Shown here one piece after another: positions 51,730-62,292 of a stretch of 64,000 nucleotides of DNA (its first letter is position 1; every line of letters begins with the position of its first letter). Below the pieces are notes generated by a model. It saw only the letters and a list, made by a program, of their open reading frames with translations. It searched no databases and was not told the origin of the DNA. Source of the DNA: Vreelandella halophila. GTDB lineage: Bacteria > Pseudomonadota > Gammaproteobacteria > Pseudomonadales > Oleiphilaceae. Location of the stretch: NCBI RefSeq assembly GCF_019903425.1, contig NZ_JACHUZ010000013.1, forward strand, positions 1,772,168-1,836,167, given 5' to 3'. Both the position numbers and the translations under genes were made by a program.

Positions 51730-53139
51730 ATGAAGGGCTATTCAGTCGATCTCGGTTCACGGCGGTACACATTTCCGGATCTGGCGACGCTGCTGGCGCG
51801 GGCGAGTCCGCTCCGTTCGGGAGACCAGCTGGCGGGCGTCACCGCCGGATCAGCCGAGGAACGGGTGGCGGCCCGGATGGCGCTGGCCGACGTGCCGTTG
51901 GCCCGGTTTCTCGAGGAACCCATCATCCCCTATGACGAGGACGAGGTGACGCGCCTGATCATGGATCGGCATGATACAGAGGCGTTTCGCCCGATCGCCC
52001 ATATGACGGTCGGCGAGTGGCGGGACTGGCTGCTGGGGTATGACGCTGATGGTGAGGCACTGGCGCGGCTGTCGCCCGGACTGACCCCCGAGATGGTTGC
52101 CGCCGTCAGCAAACTGATGCGTAACCAGGACCTGATTCTCGTGGCCAGCCGTATCCGTGTGCAAACCCGGTTCCGCAATACCATTGGGGGAGAAGGGCGG
52201 CTCAGTTCCCGCCTTCAGCCGAACCACCCCACCGATGATCCGACGGGGATTGCCGCTTCCATTCTCGATGGGCTCCTGAACGGTTGCGGCGATGCCACTG
52301 TGGGCATCAATCCGGCAACGGACAACGTTCAATCCTACATTGCCCTGACCCAGTTGATGGATGATCTCCGTCAGGCGTACGCCATTCCCATGCAGTCCTG
52401 TGTCCTGGCGCATGTCACCACGGCGATTGAAGCCATGAAGCGCAATGCACCGGTCGATCTGATCTTTCAGTCGATCGCGGGAACCGAAGCTGCGAACAGT
52501 GCCTTCGGGATTGACCTGGCGCTGCTGCGGGAGGCCCATGAAGCAGCGCTTGAGCTCGGGCGCGGAAGCATTGGCCAGAACGTTATGTATTTTGAAACCG
52601 GGCAGGGCAGTGCCCTTTCCGCGGACGCCCATCATGGCATTGACCAGCAGACCTGCGAGGCACGTGCCTATGCGGTTGCCCGCGAATTCGACCCACTGCT
52701 CGTGAACACGGTGGTTGGGTTCATCGGCCCGGAGTATCTGATGGATGGCAAACAGATCACCCGTGCCGGGCTGGAGGATCATTTCTGCGGCAAGCTGATG
52801 GGCCTGCCCATGGGATGCGATGTCTGCTACACCAACCATGCGGAGGCGGACCAGGACGATATGGACGGGCTGCTGACGCTGCTGTCGACCGCCGGTTGCC
52901 AGTTCGTGATGGGGGTTCCGGGCGCGGATGACATTATGCTGGGCTACCAGAGCACGTCCTTTCACGATGTGAATTACATCCGCCAGCTGTTGGGTAAACG
53001 CCCGGCCCCTGAGTTCGAGCAGTGGCTTCAGGCCATGGGCGTTTTTGATGCCCAGGATCGCCTTCTGTCTCCTGCCCATGACCAGAAGCTTCTGGAGCAT
53101 GCACGGCAGTTGCCCGCTGCCATGGAGACGTCGACATGA
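51730..53139 (+). CDS. eutB: Ethanolamine ammonia-lyase large subunit
   Basis: A 469-residue TIM-barrel subunit of the adenosylcobalamin-dependent lyase that converts ethanolamine to acetaldehyde and ammonia. Conserved segments: YDEDEVTRLIMDRHD, NQDLILVASRIRVQTRFRNTIGG, LQPNHPTDDPTGIAASILDGLLNGCGDATVGINPATDN (about 155-195), FQSIAGTEAANSAFGIDL, YFETGQGSALSADAHHGIDQQTCEARAYA and GLPMGCDVCYTNHAEADQDD. It overlaps eutC by four bases. The eut microcompartment and reactivase genes are not in the window. Confidence 0.95.
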   Translation: MKGYSVDLGSRRYTFPDLATLLARASPLRSGDQLAGVTAGSAEERVAARMALADVPLARFLEEPIIPYDEDEVTRLIMDRHDTEAFRPIAHMTVGEWRDWLLGYDADGEALARLSPGLTPEMVAAVSKLMRNQDLILVASRIRVQTRFRNTIGGEGRLSSRLQPNHPTDDPTGIAASILDGLLNGCGDATVGINPATDNVQSYIALTQLMDDLRQAYAIPMQSCVLAHVTTAIEAMKRNAPVDLIFQSIAGTEAANSAFGIDLALLREAHEAALELGRGSIGQNVMYFETGQGSALSADAHHGIDQQTCEARAYAVAREFDPLLVNTVVGFIGPEYLMDGKQITRAGLEDHFCGKLMGLPMGCDVCYTNHAEADQDDMDGLLTLLSTAGCQFVMGVPGADDIMLGYQSTSFHDVNYIRQLLGKRPAPEFEQWLQAMGVFDAQDRLLSPAHDQKLLEHARQLPAAMETST

Positions 53140-53909
53140 ATCGCGAGCTGCCTCCCGCCTACCGTCGCCTGCGTGAACTGACCAACGCCCGGATCGCCCT
53201 GGACACTGCAGGCTCAAGCCTGGGGACCAGGGAATTGCTGGCCTTCCAGTACGACTGGGCCCGGGCCCGCGATGCCGTCTACTACGAACTCGATTTCGAT
53301 GCCCTGAAGGCGCGCATTGAAGAACTCGGGTACGCCTGTGCGCAGGTAGCCAGCGCGGCCGGGTCGCGTGAGGTCTACCTGCGGCGGCCGGACCTGGGCA
53401 GACAGCTGGCGGAGGGTGAGAGCCAGCGGCTTGAGGCAATGGAAGGGGCCTCCTGGGATGTCAGCATCGTGGTTACGGATGGTTTGTCCGGCCTGGCGGT
53501 TGCGGAGAACGCGGTTCCGCTCATTAAGGCCTTTGGCAGGCTGGCTGCCGGGGAGGGGCTGAGTCTCGCGCCCATCGTCCTGGCCCGCCAGGGGCGCGTG
53601 GCCATCGGTGATCCGATCGGCGCCAGCCTCGGCGCAAAGCTGGTGGTCGTACTCATCGGGGAGCGTCCGGGGCTTTCGGCAGCTGACAGCCTGGGTGCCT
53701 ACCTGACCTATGGCCCACGCCCGGGTATGACGGATGCTGAGCGAAACTGCCTTTCCAATATCCGGGACGGTGGCCAGGCACCGGAGATGGCGGCAAACAC
53801 CATGATGTACCTGGTCAAGGGCGCACTCCGGCTTGGCCTGACGGGCGTCTCGCTGAAGGATGAAAGCCAGTTGCTCGAACAGGACGAGCCGGGGATTGAG
53901 GGTTACTGA
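53136..53909 (+). CDS. eutC: Ethanolamine ammonia-lyase small subunit
   Basis: A 257-residue small subunit that helps bind B12. Family motifs: TNARIALDTAGSSLGTRELLAFQYDWARARDAVY (about 12-45), VVTDGLSGLAVAENAVPLI, IVLARQGRVAIGD, VVLIGERPGLSAADSLGAYLTYGPRPGMTDAERNCLSNIRDGG. Nearly complete relative to the E. coli protein but with a short N-terminus. It overlaps eutB by four bases and ends tail-to-tail with the LysR gene, overlapping by seven. Confidence 0.95.
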   Translation: MNRELPPAYRRLRELTNARIALDTAGSSLGTRELLAFQYDWARARDAVYYELDFDALKARIEELGYACAQVASAAGSREVYLRRPDLGRQLAEGESQRLEAMEGASWDVSIVVTDGLSGLAVAENAVPLIKAFGRLAAGEGLSLAPIVLARQGRVAIGDPIGASLGAKLVVVLIGERPGLSAADSLGAYLTYGPRPGMTDAERNCLSNIRDGGQAPEMAANTMMYLVKGALRLGLTGVSLKDESQLLEQDEPGIEGY

Positions 53910-54790
53910 GGTGTTTCGTCGGCGTTGATGTTCTCGACCAGGAAATCCACGAACTGGCGCACCTTGGGGGAAACATGCCGATGCCGGGGATACACGACCC
54001 AGACAGCGGTATGAGTGCACATACAGTCGTCGAGCACTGAAATCAGCTCGCCCGTCTCCAGGTAGTGCCGCACGTAGTAGTCCGGCAGCTGTGCCAGTCC
54101 GATCCCCTTGAGAACCGCATCCAGGAGCGCCTCCCCGGAATTGCCCCGCCAGTTGCCGTGGACCCTGAGCGCCCGGTGCTGCTGCGCGACGTCAAAGCTC
54201 CAGTAGTCGTTGGAACCCACCAGGCAATTGTGGCTGGCGAGATCATCAAGCGACTCAGGTTCCGGTCGCTGCCTGAAGTAGGCTGGAGAACCGACAACGT
54301 ATTCACGCCTGTCACACAGTCGACGCCCGATCAGCGATGAACTGGGCATGGAGCCGGCACGCACCCCCACATCGAAGCCCTCATTGACGATATCCACCCA
54401 GCGATTGGTGTACTCCTGGTCGACAGTCAGCTGGGGATGGCGGAGCAGGAAGTTATTGACCAGTGGCGCAATGTAGCGCTCCCCGAAAGTGGCGGCACAG
54501 GTGAGACGCAGGACACCGCTTGGTCGTTGCTGGTAATCGCCGATGGCGTTGAGCGCCTCCTGGAAGCCATCGAACAGGTGCGCACAGTGGTTGAAGTACA
54601 CTTCGCCCGCGTCTGTCAGCCCCAGCTGGCGGGTGGTGCGATACAGAAGCTGGGTATCAAGCTGGGTCTCCAGCCGGGTTACCAAGCGGCTGACATGGGA
54701 GCTTGAAACCCCGAGGTGACGGGCGGCGTTGGCGAATGACCCCTGCCGCACCACCTGGACAAAGGCCTCGATCCGGTCCCAGTGCTGCAT
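53903..54790 (-). CDS. LysR-family transcriptional regulator
   Basis: A 295-residue regulator with an N-terminal winged helix (about 2-60; WDRIEAFVQVVRQGSFANAARHLGVSSSHVSRLVTRLETQLDTQLLYRTTR) and a substrate-binding domain. The N-terminus is typical of the CrgA-type group. ATG 54790 is chosen because MQHWDRIEAF is the usual LysR beginning. It is divergent from frmA, so it may regulate formaldehyde oxidation, and convergent with eutC. The intergenic gap (54791-54904) has no obvious palindrome with the T-N11-A pattern. Confidence 0.88.
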   Translation of the reverse strand: MQHWDRIEAFVQVVRQGSFANAARHLGVSSSHVSRLVTRLETQLDTQLLYRTTRQLGLTDAGEVYFNHCAHLFDGFQEALNAIGDYQQRPSGVLRLTCAATFGERYIAPLVNNFLLRHPQLTVDQEYTNRWVDIVNEGFDVGVRAGSMPSSSLIGRRLCDRREYVVGSPAYFRQRPEPESLDDLASHNCLVGSNDYWSFDVAQQHRALRVHGNWRGNSGEALLDAVLKGIGLAQLPDYYVRHYLETGELISVLDDCMCTHTAVWVVYPRHRHVSPKVRQFVDFLVENINADETPQ

Positions 54791-54832
54791 TGTTGCTCTC
54801 CAGCAATAATCCTTTGTCGCATGGTGCATTAA

Positions 54833-56014
<1,182 letters not shown>

Positions 56015-56023
56015 GGAGCATCC

Positions 56024-56866
56024 ATGACCGATACACTGGAATTGGTTTCAGAGAACAAGAGCTTCGGTGGCTGGCTCCGGCGGTACCGCCACCGCTCGGA
56101 GGTCCTGGACTGCGATATGGTTTTCGGGATCTACCTGCCGCCGCAGGCCGAAACACAGTCCGTCCCGTTGCTGTGGTGGCTCTCGGGCCTGACCTGCACG
56201 GACGAGAACTTCATGCAGAAAGCCGGTGCCCACCGTGTGGCGGCGGAACTGGGCATGGCGATTATCTGCCCGGACACCAGCCCGCGCGGGACGGACCTTC
56301 CCGGTGAGCATGACAGCTACGATTTCGGCTCCGGTGCCGGTTTCTATGTGGACGCCACCCAGGCGCCCTGGAACCAGCACTACCGTATGTACAGCTATGT
56401 CGTGGAGGAACTGCCCGACCTGGTGCACAACGTCTTCCCGCTCAACGGGCAGGAGGCTATTTCAGGGCATTCCATGGGCGGCCATGGCGCCCTGGTGTGC
56501 GCGCTCCACAACCCGGAACGCTACCAGTCCGTGTCCGCATTCGCGCCGATCTGTCACCCGGTCAACTGCCCCTGGGGGGAGAAGGCCTTTGGGAATTACC
56601 TGGGCGATGACCGTGAGGCCTGGAAGGCATGGGATGCCAGTGAGCTGATCCGCTCCCAAGGTACCGCTCACCCGGTGCTGGTCGACCAAGGGGATGCGGA
56701 CAACTTCCTTGAGGCCGGGCAGCTCCAGCCTGAAGCCCTTGAGGCTGCCTGCACCGAGGCCGGCGCTGATCTGACCCTGAGGTACCAGCCCGGGTACGAC
56801 CACTCCTATTTCTTCATTGCGAGCTTCATTGAGGATCATCTGCGGTTTCACGCCCGTCACCTCTGA
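56024..56866 (+). CDS. frmB: S-formylglutathione hydrolase
   Basis: A 280-residue alpha/beta-hydrolase (esterase D type) that releases formate and glutathione. The nucleophile is the serine of AISGHSMGGHGALV (about 147-160). LLWWLSGLTCTDENFMQKAGA and YDHSYFFIASFIEDHL, with the catalytic histidine, are typical. ATG 56024 has GAGGAG upstream. It forms the formaldehyde-oxidation pair with frmA. The end overlaps the convergent NIT-domain gene by ten bases. Confidence 0.95.
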   Translation: MTDTLELVSENKSFGGWLRRYRHRSEVLDCDMVFGIYLPPQAETQSVPLLWWLSGLTCTDENFMQKAGAHRVAAELGMAIICPDTSPRGTDLPGEHDSYDFGSGAGFYVDATQAPWNQHYRMYSYVVEELPDLVHNVFPLNGQEAISGHSMGGHGALVCALHNPERYQSVSAFAPICHPVNCPWGEKAFGNYLGDDREAWKAWDASELIRSQGTAHPVLVDQGDADNFLEAGQLQPEALEAACTEAGADLTLRYQPGYDHSYFFIASFIEDHLRFHARHL

Positions 56867-57711
56867 CGGGGCCTGTTGTGTTCGGCCATGGCACCGAGCG
56901 TGTCCGCCACCAGCGTGAAGAGCGCATCCACGGTGGCCGTGGCGTCGTCAAAATAGGTCTTGGCGGGAATCACGATGGGATCGGCTGTCAGCAGTTCGTT
57001 CTCGACCTCATGCAGCAGGCGTTCAACCGCCTGCTGCGCCTCGTTCAGATGCTGGTTGCTGACGCTCGAGGATGGGGCATCCTTCAGGGTTTCGAATGCC
57101 GTGCCTGAAAGGTCCTGGATTTTATCGCTGAGAAACCGCATGCGTACTCGCTGGGCTGCCGAACTGGTGCCGGCTACTGCCATGCCGGTTCCCAGTGCCC
57201 GGGCCTGGCCCGACCACTCCGCTGCCTCGAGCACTTCGTTCCAGATACAGCGCTGGTTGGCAGGGTGGGGCGCTACCCGGTCGTCCGCGGCGACATCCTG
57301 GATCAGAAAGAGGGCATTACGGATGATCTGGTGATGCTGGTCCAAGTTGTTCTCGACTGTGTGGTTGTCGGTCTGGCGCAGGCGTGACCAATGGTCCGCA
57401 ATGCCCGACCAGCGCTCGGCGTAGCGGGCATCATCCATCGGTGCCTCCCGGATGATCCGATCCAGTTGATAGCGCCGGTTGTCCAGCTCGGCCCGCATGC
57501 CTGAGTCACCAGAGAGTACGCCTGTGCTCAGGCCCCTATGACGTTGCAGGTTCAGGATCAGGTCCCTCAGGCTTTGAAGGCGGGCCAGCTGTATCCGCTG
57601 GAACCTTTGATGCCGGTAATGCTGTCGTATCAAAAGGGCCGGTATGAGGCCGGCCGTGGCAGCAAGGAGCAAAATTGGGAGCAACAGTGATTCTGCTGGG
57701 AAGGGCAGCAT
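56857..57711 (-). CDS. Membrane protein with a nitrate/nitrite-sensing-like (NIT) domain
   Basis: A 284-residue protein with one N-terminal membrane segment (LLLPILLLAATAGLIPALLI) and a long helical domain. LRDLILNLQRHRGLSTGVLSGDSGMRAELDNRR (about 46-78) and the late TYFDDATATVDALFTLVADTLGAM are NIT-domain hallmarks. Such domains bind nitrate or nitrite in sensor kinases and chemoreceptors. There is no output domain; the adjacent upstream gene encodes a methyl-accepting protein lacking a ligand domain, and only three bases lie between them. A two-piece receptor is likely. Confidence 0.8.
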   Translation of the reverse strand: MLPFPAESLLLPILLLAATAGLIPALLIRQHYRHQRFQRIQLARLQSLRDLILNLQRHRGLSTGVLSGDSGMRAELDNRRYQLDRIIREAPMDDARYAERWSGIADHWSRLRQTDNHTVENNLDQHHQIIRNALFLIQDVAADDRVAPHPANQRCIWNEVLEAAEWSGQARALGTGMAVAGTSSAAQRVRMRFLSDKIQDLSGTAFETLKDAPSSSVSNQHLNEAQQAVERLLHEVENELLTADPIVIPAKTYFDDATATVDALFTLVADTLGAMAEHNRPRQR

Positions 57712-57714
57712 GGG

Positions 57715-58812
57715 TCACTCCGTCAGCTGGGAAAGGTGTGTCGCCATGGTGCGTGCCTGACGGGCCGCCTCGAGGTTGTCGCCATTGCCTTCCCGCACCC
57801 GATCCGCAAGCGTTGCGATCTCGGTGATCGCCTGGCTCTGCTGTTCGGTACTGGTTGCGACCTGGATCACCTGGTCCGTCAACGTGTTCACGCCTTCCTG
57901 AACGTGCGCCAGGAGGTTGCTGACCTCGCTGGACCGGCTGGCGCTTGTGTCCGCCTTATCCGTCAACTGGCCGATCCGCTGGGTGGCTGTGTCGATGTGT
58001 TCCAGAACCGACTGGTTATTGCGGTCGATCTCGGACGCGGACTCCTCGCTGTAACGGGCGAGCTGGCGCACCTCATCCGCCACCACCGCAAACCCACGCC
58101 CGTAGTCCCCCGCTCGCGCGGCCTCGATGGCGGCGTTCAGTGCCAGCAGGTTGGTCTGGTCCGCGATGCCGCGAATGGTGGTGGACATCTCCGTGATGCG
58201 GCGTGAGTAGTCATTCAACTCCGCCATCAGTGCATTGGTCGCCTGCGCCTGTTGCGCCATGCTGTCAACATTCCCCACCAGCTCGGTGAGTTTATGGATA
58301 CCGTCCGCCAGGGTCTCGCTGGCGTGCAGGCTACTGGCCCGGGATTCGTTCGCGATACCCGCGATCTCATTGATGCTGGCGTTCATCTGTTCAATAGCTG
58401 AGGCGGCGGTCTCGGCGGCCTCATGCTGCTGTTGGGCGTTCTGCGTGACGGATTCCGCGCTTTGGGCCACCTCGCCGGCAGCGTGGGCGATCTCGTCGAG
58501 CCGCTGCTGCAGCCCGTGGCTGTTCCGCTGGGCTTCCGCCACATTGTGACCGTGAGACGTTTCGAAAACCCCGGCCAACCACTTACTCCTCTGGCTGGCG
58601 GGGGTGCCGGATGCCTCGAGTTCCTGCAGGACAAGGAGAAGGACGGAAATAGCGATCAGAGCGCCGGCAACAACCAGCCCGAAGGCAATCGGCCAGGGCA
58701 AGACGAGCGGCGCAACCAGGCTCACCAGAACGAGTCCGACCAGAAGGCGGATGACGCCCCTGAGCCCGGCTTCCTGAACAAGCAGACCTCCGGGAAGGCT
58801 TAGGATCATCAT
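57715..58812 (-). CDS. Methyl-accepting chemotaxis protein without a sensor domain
   Basis: A 365-residue chemoreceptor. Two close membrane segments (about 14-55: [46 protein letters not shown]) enclose almost no periplasmic loop. No HAMP domain is obvious. The signalling tip is [42 protein letters not shown] (about 205-245). AAGGAGG stands nine bases before ATG 58812, which decides the start over an upstream ATG. It is 37 bases after the EAL gene and three bases before the NIT-domain gene, so all three may be one transcript. Confidence 0.9.
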   Translation of the reverse strand: MMILSLPGGLLVQEAGLRGVIRLLVGLVLVSLVAPLVLPWPIAFGLVVAGALIAISVLLLVLQELEASGTPASQRSKWLAGVFETSHGHNVAEAQRNSHGLQQRLDEIAHAAGEVAQSAESVTQNAQQQHEAAETAASAIEQMNASINEIAGIANESRASSLHASETLADGIHKLTELVGNVDSMAQQAQATNALMAELNDYSRRITEMSTTIRGIADQTNLLALNAAIEAARAGDYGRGFAVVADEVRQLARYSEESASEIDRNNQSVLEHIDTATQRIGQLTDKADTSASRSSEVSNLLAHVQEGVNTLTDQVIQVATSTEQQSQAITEIATLADRVREGNGDNLEAARQARTMATHLSQLTE

Positions 58813-58849
58813 TGGACGGTGCCTCCTTTCTGAATGCGTCACTGATGCT

Positions 58850-60115
58850 CTAGATATGATGCGGAAGGTGGTGGTGAGACCCTGGAAACGCCTGTTCGGG
58901 ATGGATATCGAGGCACAGGATCCGGTAGCCGTAATACGTGAAGGTCATATGTGAAACGGTGACCGTCCTTGCTGAATCGGGCAGTGCCACATAAGGGCGT
59001 GAAAGATGGATCTCGCCGGGCCGGTTCGTCGCACTGCGGAAGTATTCCCGGTGAGACCAGCTGGCCCCCTCGGCGCTCAGTAGGGGGTTGAAGGCTGAGC
59101 CCCTGCTTTCGTAGCCGGCAGCGAAGGCGGTCTGGCCCTGTTGTACGCCGCGGGTGTCCAGCAGGTAACACCGTTTGGCGCCAGGGCACGTGAGCAGATG
59201 CGTTGCGGCTTCTGGGAGGGCAGTGCCGCCGGCAATCTGGTGACAGGTCTCAAGTATCTCGTGACGCAGGGTGCGAAGGCACTGGATCTGTTCCGATTCC
59301 TGCTGGTCGTTAAGGGCCGTAAAGTGTTTCTGAGCCTGTTGAAGCCGTGGTTCCGCTTCCGCCGAGGCCGTTTCCAATTCGGCGCGGGGATGGCTGTACC
59401 AGAATCCCTGGTAGAAATCCGCCTCGGATTCCCAGGCAAGGGCCGCCTGCTCACGGGTTTCCAGTCCCTCCACGAGGACCAGGCTGCCGTTTTCCCGGAT
59501 CATCCGGATCAGGCTCAGGAAAAGCCTGAAGGCGCGATCGTTCTCAGCGGCGTGAACCACCATCGCTCTGTCCATCTTTACGATGTCCGGCCGGATGCGC
59601 CAGATCCGTTCGAAGTGGGCATCACCGGCGCCGAAGTCATCAATCGCGATCCGGAAGCCGTGGCTTCGGCATCCCGTCACGAATCGTGCCAGTGCTGGCT
59701 GGTCACTGACGGCGTCTTCCACGATCTCGAGCACAATCCGGTCGCAGGAGAGGCCGAATTGGTGCACGAGGTGCGCCAGGATGTCCGGCGCGGTGCGTGA
59801 ATCCACCACGCTTGCCGCACTCAGGTTCAGGAACAGCCATGCGTTCGGTCTGGTTGCGGCGTAGGTATGGAGCGCCTGTTGCCAGAGAGCGATATCGAGA
59901 CAAGGCTCGTGGCCGTCCGATTCGGCTTCCGAGAACAGGGTAGCGGGTGAGACGCGCGCATTTCCGCGGCGGGGCCTGGCCAGTGCCTCGAAGCCGATGG
60001 TCCGACGGTGCGTTGGGCTGACGATCGGCTGGAATTCACAGGAAAGCTCGAAATCCCCAAACCACTTGGGCAGGCAGCCGCGCTGTTCGTGTATACAACC
60101 AGTGAGATCATTCAT
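58850..60115 (-). CDS. EAL-domain protein with a C-terminal sensor-like region
   Basis: A 421-residue protein. The c-di-GMP phosphodiesterase domain (about 20-255) has [11 protein letters not shown] (the EAL motif), [32 protein letters not shown] and KMDRAMV; the aspartate pair DDFGAG is intact, so catalysis is possible. The C-terminal part (about 300-410) has [37 protein letters not shown] and TVSHMTFTY, resembling a PDC/Cache sensor fold in the cytoplasm. It begins the minus-strand unit followed by the chemoreceptor pair. Confidence 0.88.
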   Translation of the reverse strand: MNDLTGCIHEQRGCLPKWFGDFELSCEFQPIVSPTHRRTIGFEALARPRRGNARVSPATLFSEAESDGHEPCLDIALWQQALHTYAATRPNAWLFLNLSAASVVDSRTAPDILAHLVHQFGLSCDRIVLEIVEDAVSDQPALARFVTGCRSHGFRIAIDDFGAGDAHFERIWRIRPDIVKMDRAMVVHAAENDRAFRLFLSLIRMIRENGSLVLVEGLETREQAALAWESEADFYQGFWYSHPRAELETASAEAEPRLQQAQKHFTALNDQQESEQIQCLRTLRHEILETCHQIAGGTALPEAATHLLTCPGAKRCYLLDTRGVQQGQTAFAAGYESRGSAFNPLLSAEGASWSHREYFRSATNRPGEIHLSRPYVALPDSARTVTVSHMTFTYYGYRILCLDIHPEQAFPGSHHHLPHHI

Positions 60116-60475
60116 CGGGCTCAGGCCTTGGATTCTCCACTCAACGACAATTTAATAAGCAAGCAACAGAAGTACCAGGCAGGGCGGAGCAATGTTTCTG
60201 TTTGTTACCTGTGTTGCTGGAAATTGATGGATTTTTCAGGGTATTCAGGGAATTGGCCATGCCTATTGATTTTTATGCGGGGGGCGTTGTTTAGGTGGTA
60301 AACATCGAGAGTCTATATGTCTGCTGCAACAATCCATGGATTCCGAGGATTTAGTGAAATTGCGTAAAGCGCTCATGGAGTCGTGTTCCAAAGATGTGCA
60401 CTATGTATGGGGCTGGTGCACTCCTCATCGAGGAGTACCTGCAGTTCCAGGACCGCCATCTATGGTTGATAACGG
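60116..60475. other. Gene-free stretch upstream of the EAL gene
   Basis: About 360 bases without a supportable gene. Small open frames here lack start signals and family content. The half next to the EAL gene is AT-rich and likely carries its promoter. I see no clear operator or terminator. Confidence 0.4.
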
Positions 60476-61069
60476 TTATTCCTGGATTAACGCCTCGAAC
60501 AGTCCCTTGTGCTCCGGGAATCGCTCCCGGAGCATCGCCGCATCGCCCAGTGTCATGTCGTCGTAATCAAAGCCTGGGGAGACGGCCTCACTGATCAGCC
60601 CGTAGCCATGAGGGCCGTCCAGAAGTTCGGACGCTTTCCAGATACCGCCAGCTACGTGTAGCTGCAGTCGCTGCCCATTGGCGACATTCGGTCCCATCAC
60701 AACGGTCTCCAGGGTGCCGTCTGGGTGGATCAGTGTGTACCGTATCGGGTCTCCTTGATGGAAATAATGCATGATGTCCGATCGGTTGCGATGGAAGTGG
60801 CCGACGGGCGATTCAGAGGTCAACAGGTAGTAAATAGACGTCATCAAAAACCGTTCTCCCGCTTCGGTTTCCATCATGGGCCGATGATCAGCCTGGTAGG
60901 TGCGCCGGAAATAGCCCCCCTCAACGTGTTTCTCGAGCCCGAGCCCCTCGATTACGGCTGCCCTGTCGGGAGTGGCGGCGGGGGATGGCGATGCATGGTG
61001 TCCATGCATACTGCAGCCTGCTGTGGCGAGAGTGACTGCAATGGCTGTTGCGGTAATGCACTTTTTCAT
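60476..61069 (-). CDS. Exported DUF985-type cupin lipoprotein
   Basis: A 197-residue protein with a signal peptide ending in the lipobox ATAGC (about 15-19). The body is a DUF985/cupin_5 domain: EGGYFRRTYQADHRP (about 51-65), TSIYYLLTSESPVGHFHRNRSDIMHYFHQGDP (about 77-108) and GYGLISEAVSPGFDYDDMTLGD. The histidines of VGHFHRNRSDIMHYF would bind a metal. DUF985 proteins are usually cytoplasmic, so the export signal is notable. It overlaps the PuuE-type gene by four bases. Confidence 0.82.
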   Translation of the reverse strand: MKKCITATAIAVTLATAGCSMHGHHASPSPAATPDRAAVIEGLGLEKHVEGGYFRRTYQADHRPMMETEAGERFLMTSIYYLLTSESPVGHFHRNRSDIMHYFHQGDPIRYTLIHPDGTLETVVMGPNVANGQRLQLHVAGGIWKASELLDGPHGYGLISEAVSPGFDYDDMTLGDAAMLRERFPEHKGLFEALIQE

Positions 61070-62046
61070 TTCTGTGTGCGTCCTATTCTTTGTTGGGCGT
61101 CAGAGGTAGGGTAGTGCTCCTTGTACCAGTGCCGCGCAATGTCCAGACGGCGGCATATCCAGACATCCTCGTGCTGTAGTGCATACTCGAGAAACCGCAC
61201 CAGCGCCTGGAAGCGACCGGGACGTCCGATTACTCGGCAGTGCAGGCCGACACTCATCATTGCAGGTGCGGTGTCGCCTTCTGCGTAAAGGGTGTCGAAG
61301 CTGTCCTTGAGATACTGAAAAAACTGTTCACCCGAATTGAATCCCTGGGGCGTTAGGAATCGCATATCATTGGCATCCAGGGTGTAGGGAATCACTAGGT
61401 GGGGGCGATAGCCTGGCTCATGGTGCCAGTAGGGCAGATCGTCGGCGTATGAGTCGGCGTCGTATAGGAATTGCTGTTGCTCGAGAACCAACCGGCGTGT
61501 ATTGGGGCTGTCTCGCCCCGTATACCATCCGAGGGGTGTGGCACCCGTCAACGCCCTGTGAATTCGGATGGCCTCCTGCATGTGTTCCCGCTCCTGGACT
61601 TCCGGAACAGACTGGTAGTCAATCCAGCGATAGCCATGGCTCGCGATCTCCCACCCCGCCTCCAACATGGCCTCAACCGCATCTGGATTACGCTGCATCG
61701 CCATGGCAACCCCGAAGACAGTAATCGGCAGCCTGTAGTGCTGGAACAGTCTGTGAATACGCCAGAAGCCTGCCCTTGAGCCGTACTCGTACAGCGATTC
61801 CATGCTCATGTGACGGCTTGCGTGGGGTTGCGCTCCGATGATGTCAGAGAGAAACGTCTCCGAATGGGCATCACCGTGGAGTACGCAGTTCTCCCCCCCT
61901 TCTTCGTAGTTCAGCACAAATTGCAGTGCGATTCGGGCTCCTCCAGGCCAGTTGGCCCGAGGGCGATCGCGTCCATACCCGACCATATCCCGTGGGTAAT
62001 CCGGTTCAGTACTGGCCCAGTTCTGAGTCAATGCCGTTCTCTCCAT
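61066..62046 (-). CDS. puuE: PuuE-type allantoinase / polysaccharide-deacetylase-family enzyme
   Basis: A 326-residue NodB-fold hydrolase. RIALQFVLNYEEGGENCVLHGD (about 37-58) and ASRHMSMESLYEYGSRAGFWRI are signatures of cofactor-free allantoinases; the later EIASHGYRWIDYQ and GWYTGRDSPNTRRLV complete the family set. It would open the allantoin ring in purine catabolism. No uricase or allantoicase is next to it, so other purine genes must lie elsewhere. It is divergent from the exported adenosine-deaminase-like gene and shares the intergenic 18-base motif with it. Confidence 0.88.
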   Translation of the reverse strand: MERTALTQNWASTEPDYPRDMVGYGRDRPRANWPGGARIALQFVLNYEEGGENCVLHGDAHSETFLSDIIGAQPHASRHMSMESLYEYGSRAGFWRIHRLFQHYRLPITVFGVAMAMQRNPDAVEAMLEAGWEIASHGYRWIDYQSVPEVQEREHMQEAIRIHRALTGATPLGWYTGRDSPNTRRLVLEQQQFLYDADSYADDLPYWHHEPGYRPHLVIPYTLDANDMRFLTPQGFNSGEQFFQYLKDSFDTLYAEGDTAPAMMSVGLHCRVIGRPGRFQALVRFLEYALQHEDVWICRRLDIARHWYKEHYPTSDAQQRIGRTQK

Positions 62047-62175
62047 TTTGTTCGATCAGTACCCGCAGGATTCAAGATGTGTGCCATGGGCTAGTTGCCG
62101 GCATTGGGCTGGTGTTCGGGCGCACTCAAGAGCGTTAAGGGGGCATCCAATCGTTGAATGCACCAACAAGGATCA

Positions 62176-62193
62176 AAACTGGACCAATTGGAC
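62176..62193. promoter_or_regulatory. Shared 18-base motif, copy B
   Basis: AAACTGGACCAATTGGAC differs by one base from the motif at 16503-16520. It lies between the divergent PuuE-type and adenosine-deaminase-like genes, about 100 bases from one start and 130 from the other. Confidence 0.5.
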
Positions 62194-62292
62194 AGGAAAA
62201 GATAGCCTCGCACCGGGCGTTAAATAGGCGAAGTGACGTGGTACAGAAATTGCTGACTCGTTGGTTATATGAATGAACGAAAGGCGGGAAAG

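Noticed and set aside
51850-53439. 529-codon minus-strand open frame over eutBC
   Set aside because: Shadow of eutB/eutC; translation is low in protein-like patterns.
60336-60594. Small plus-strand open frames before the DUF985 gene
   Set aside because: No start signal or family features; they overlap the end of the DUF985 gene on the other strand.
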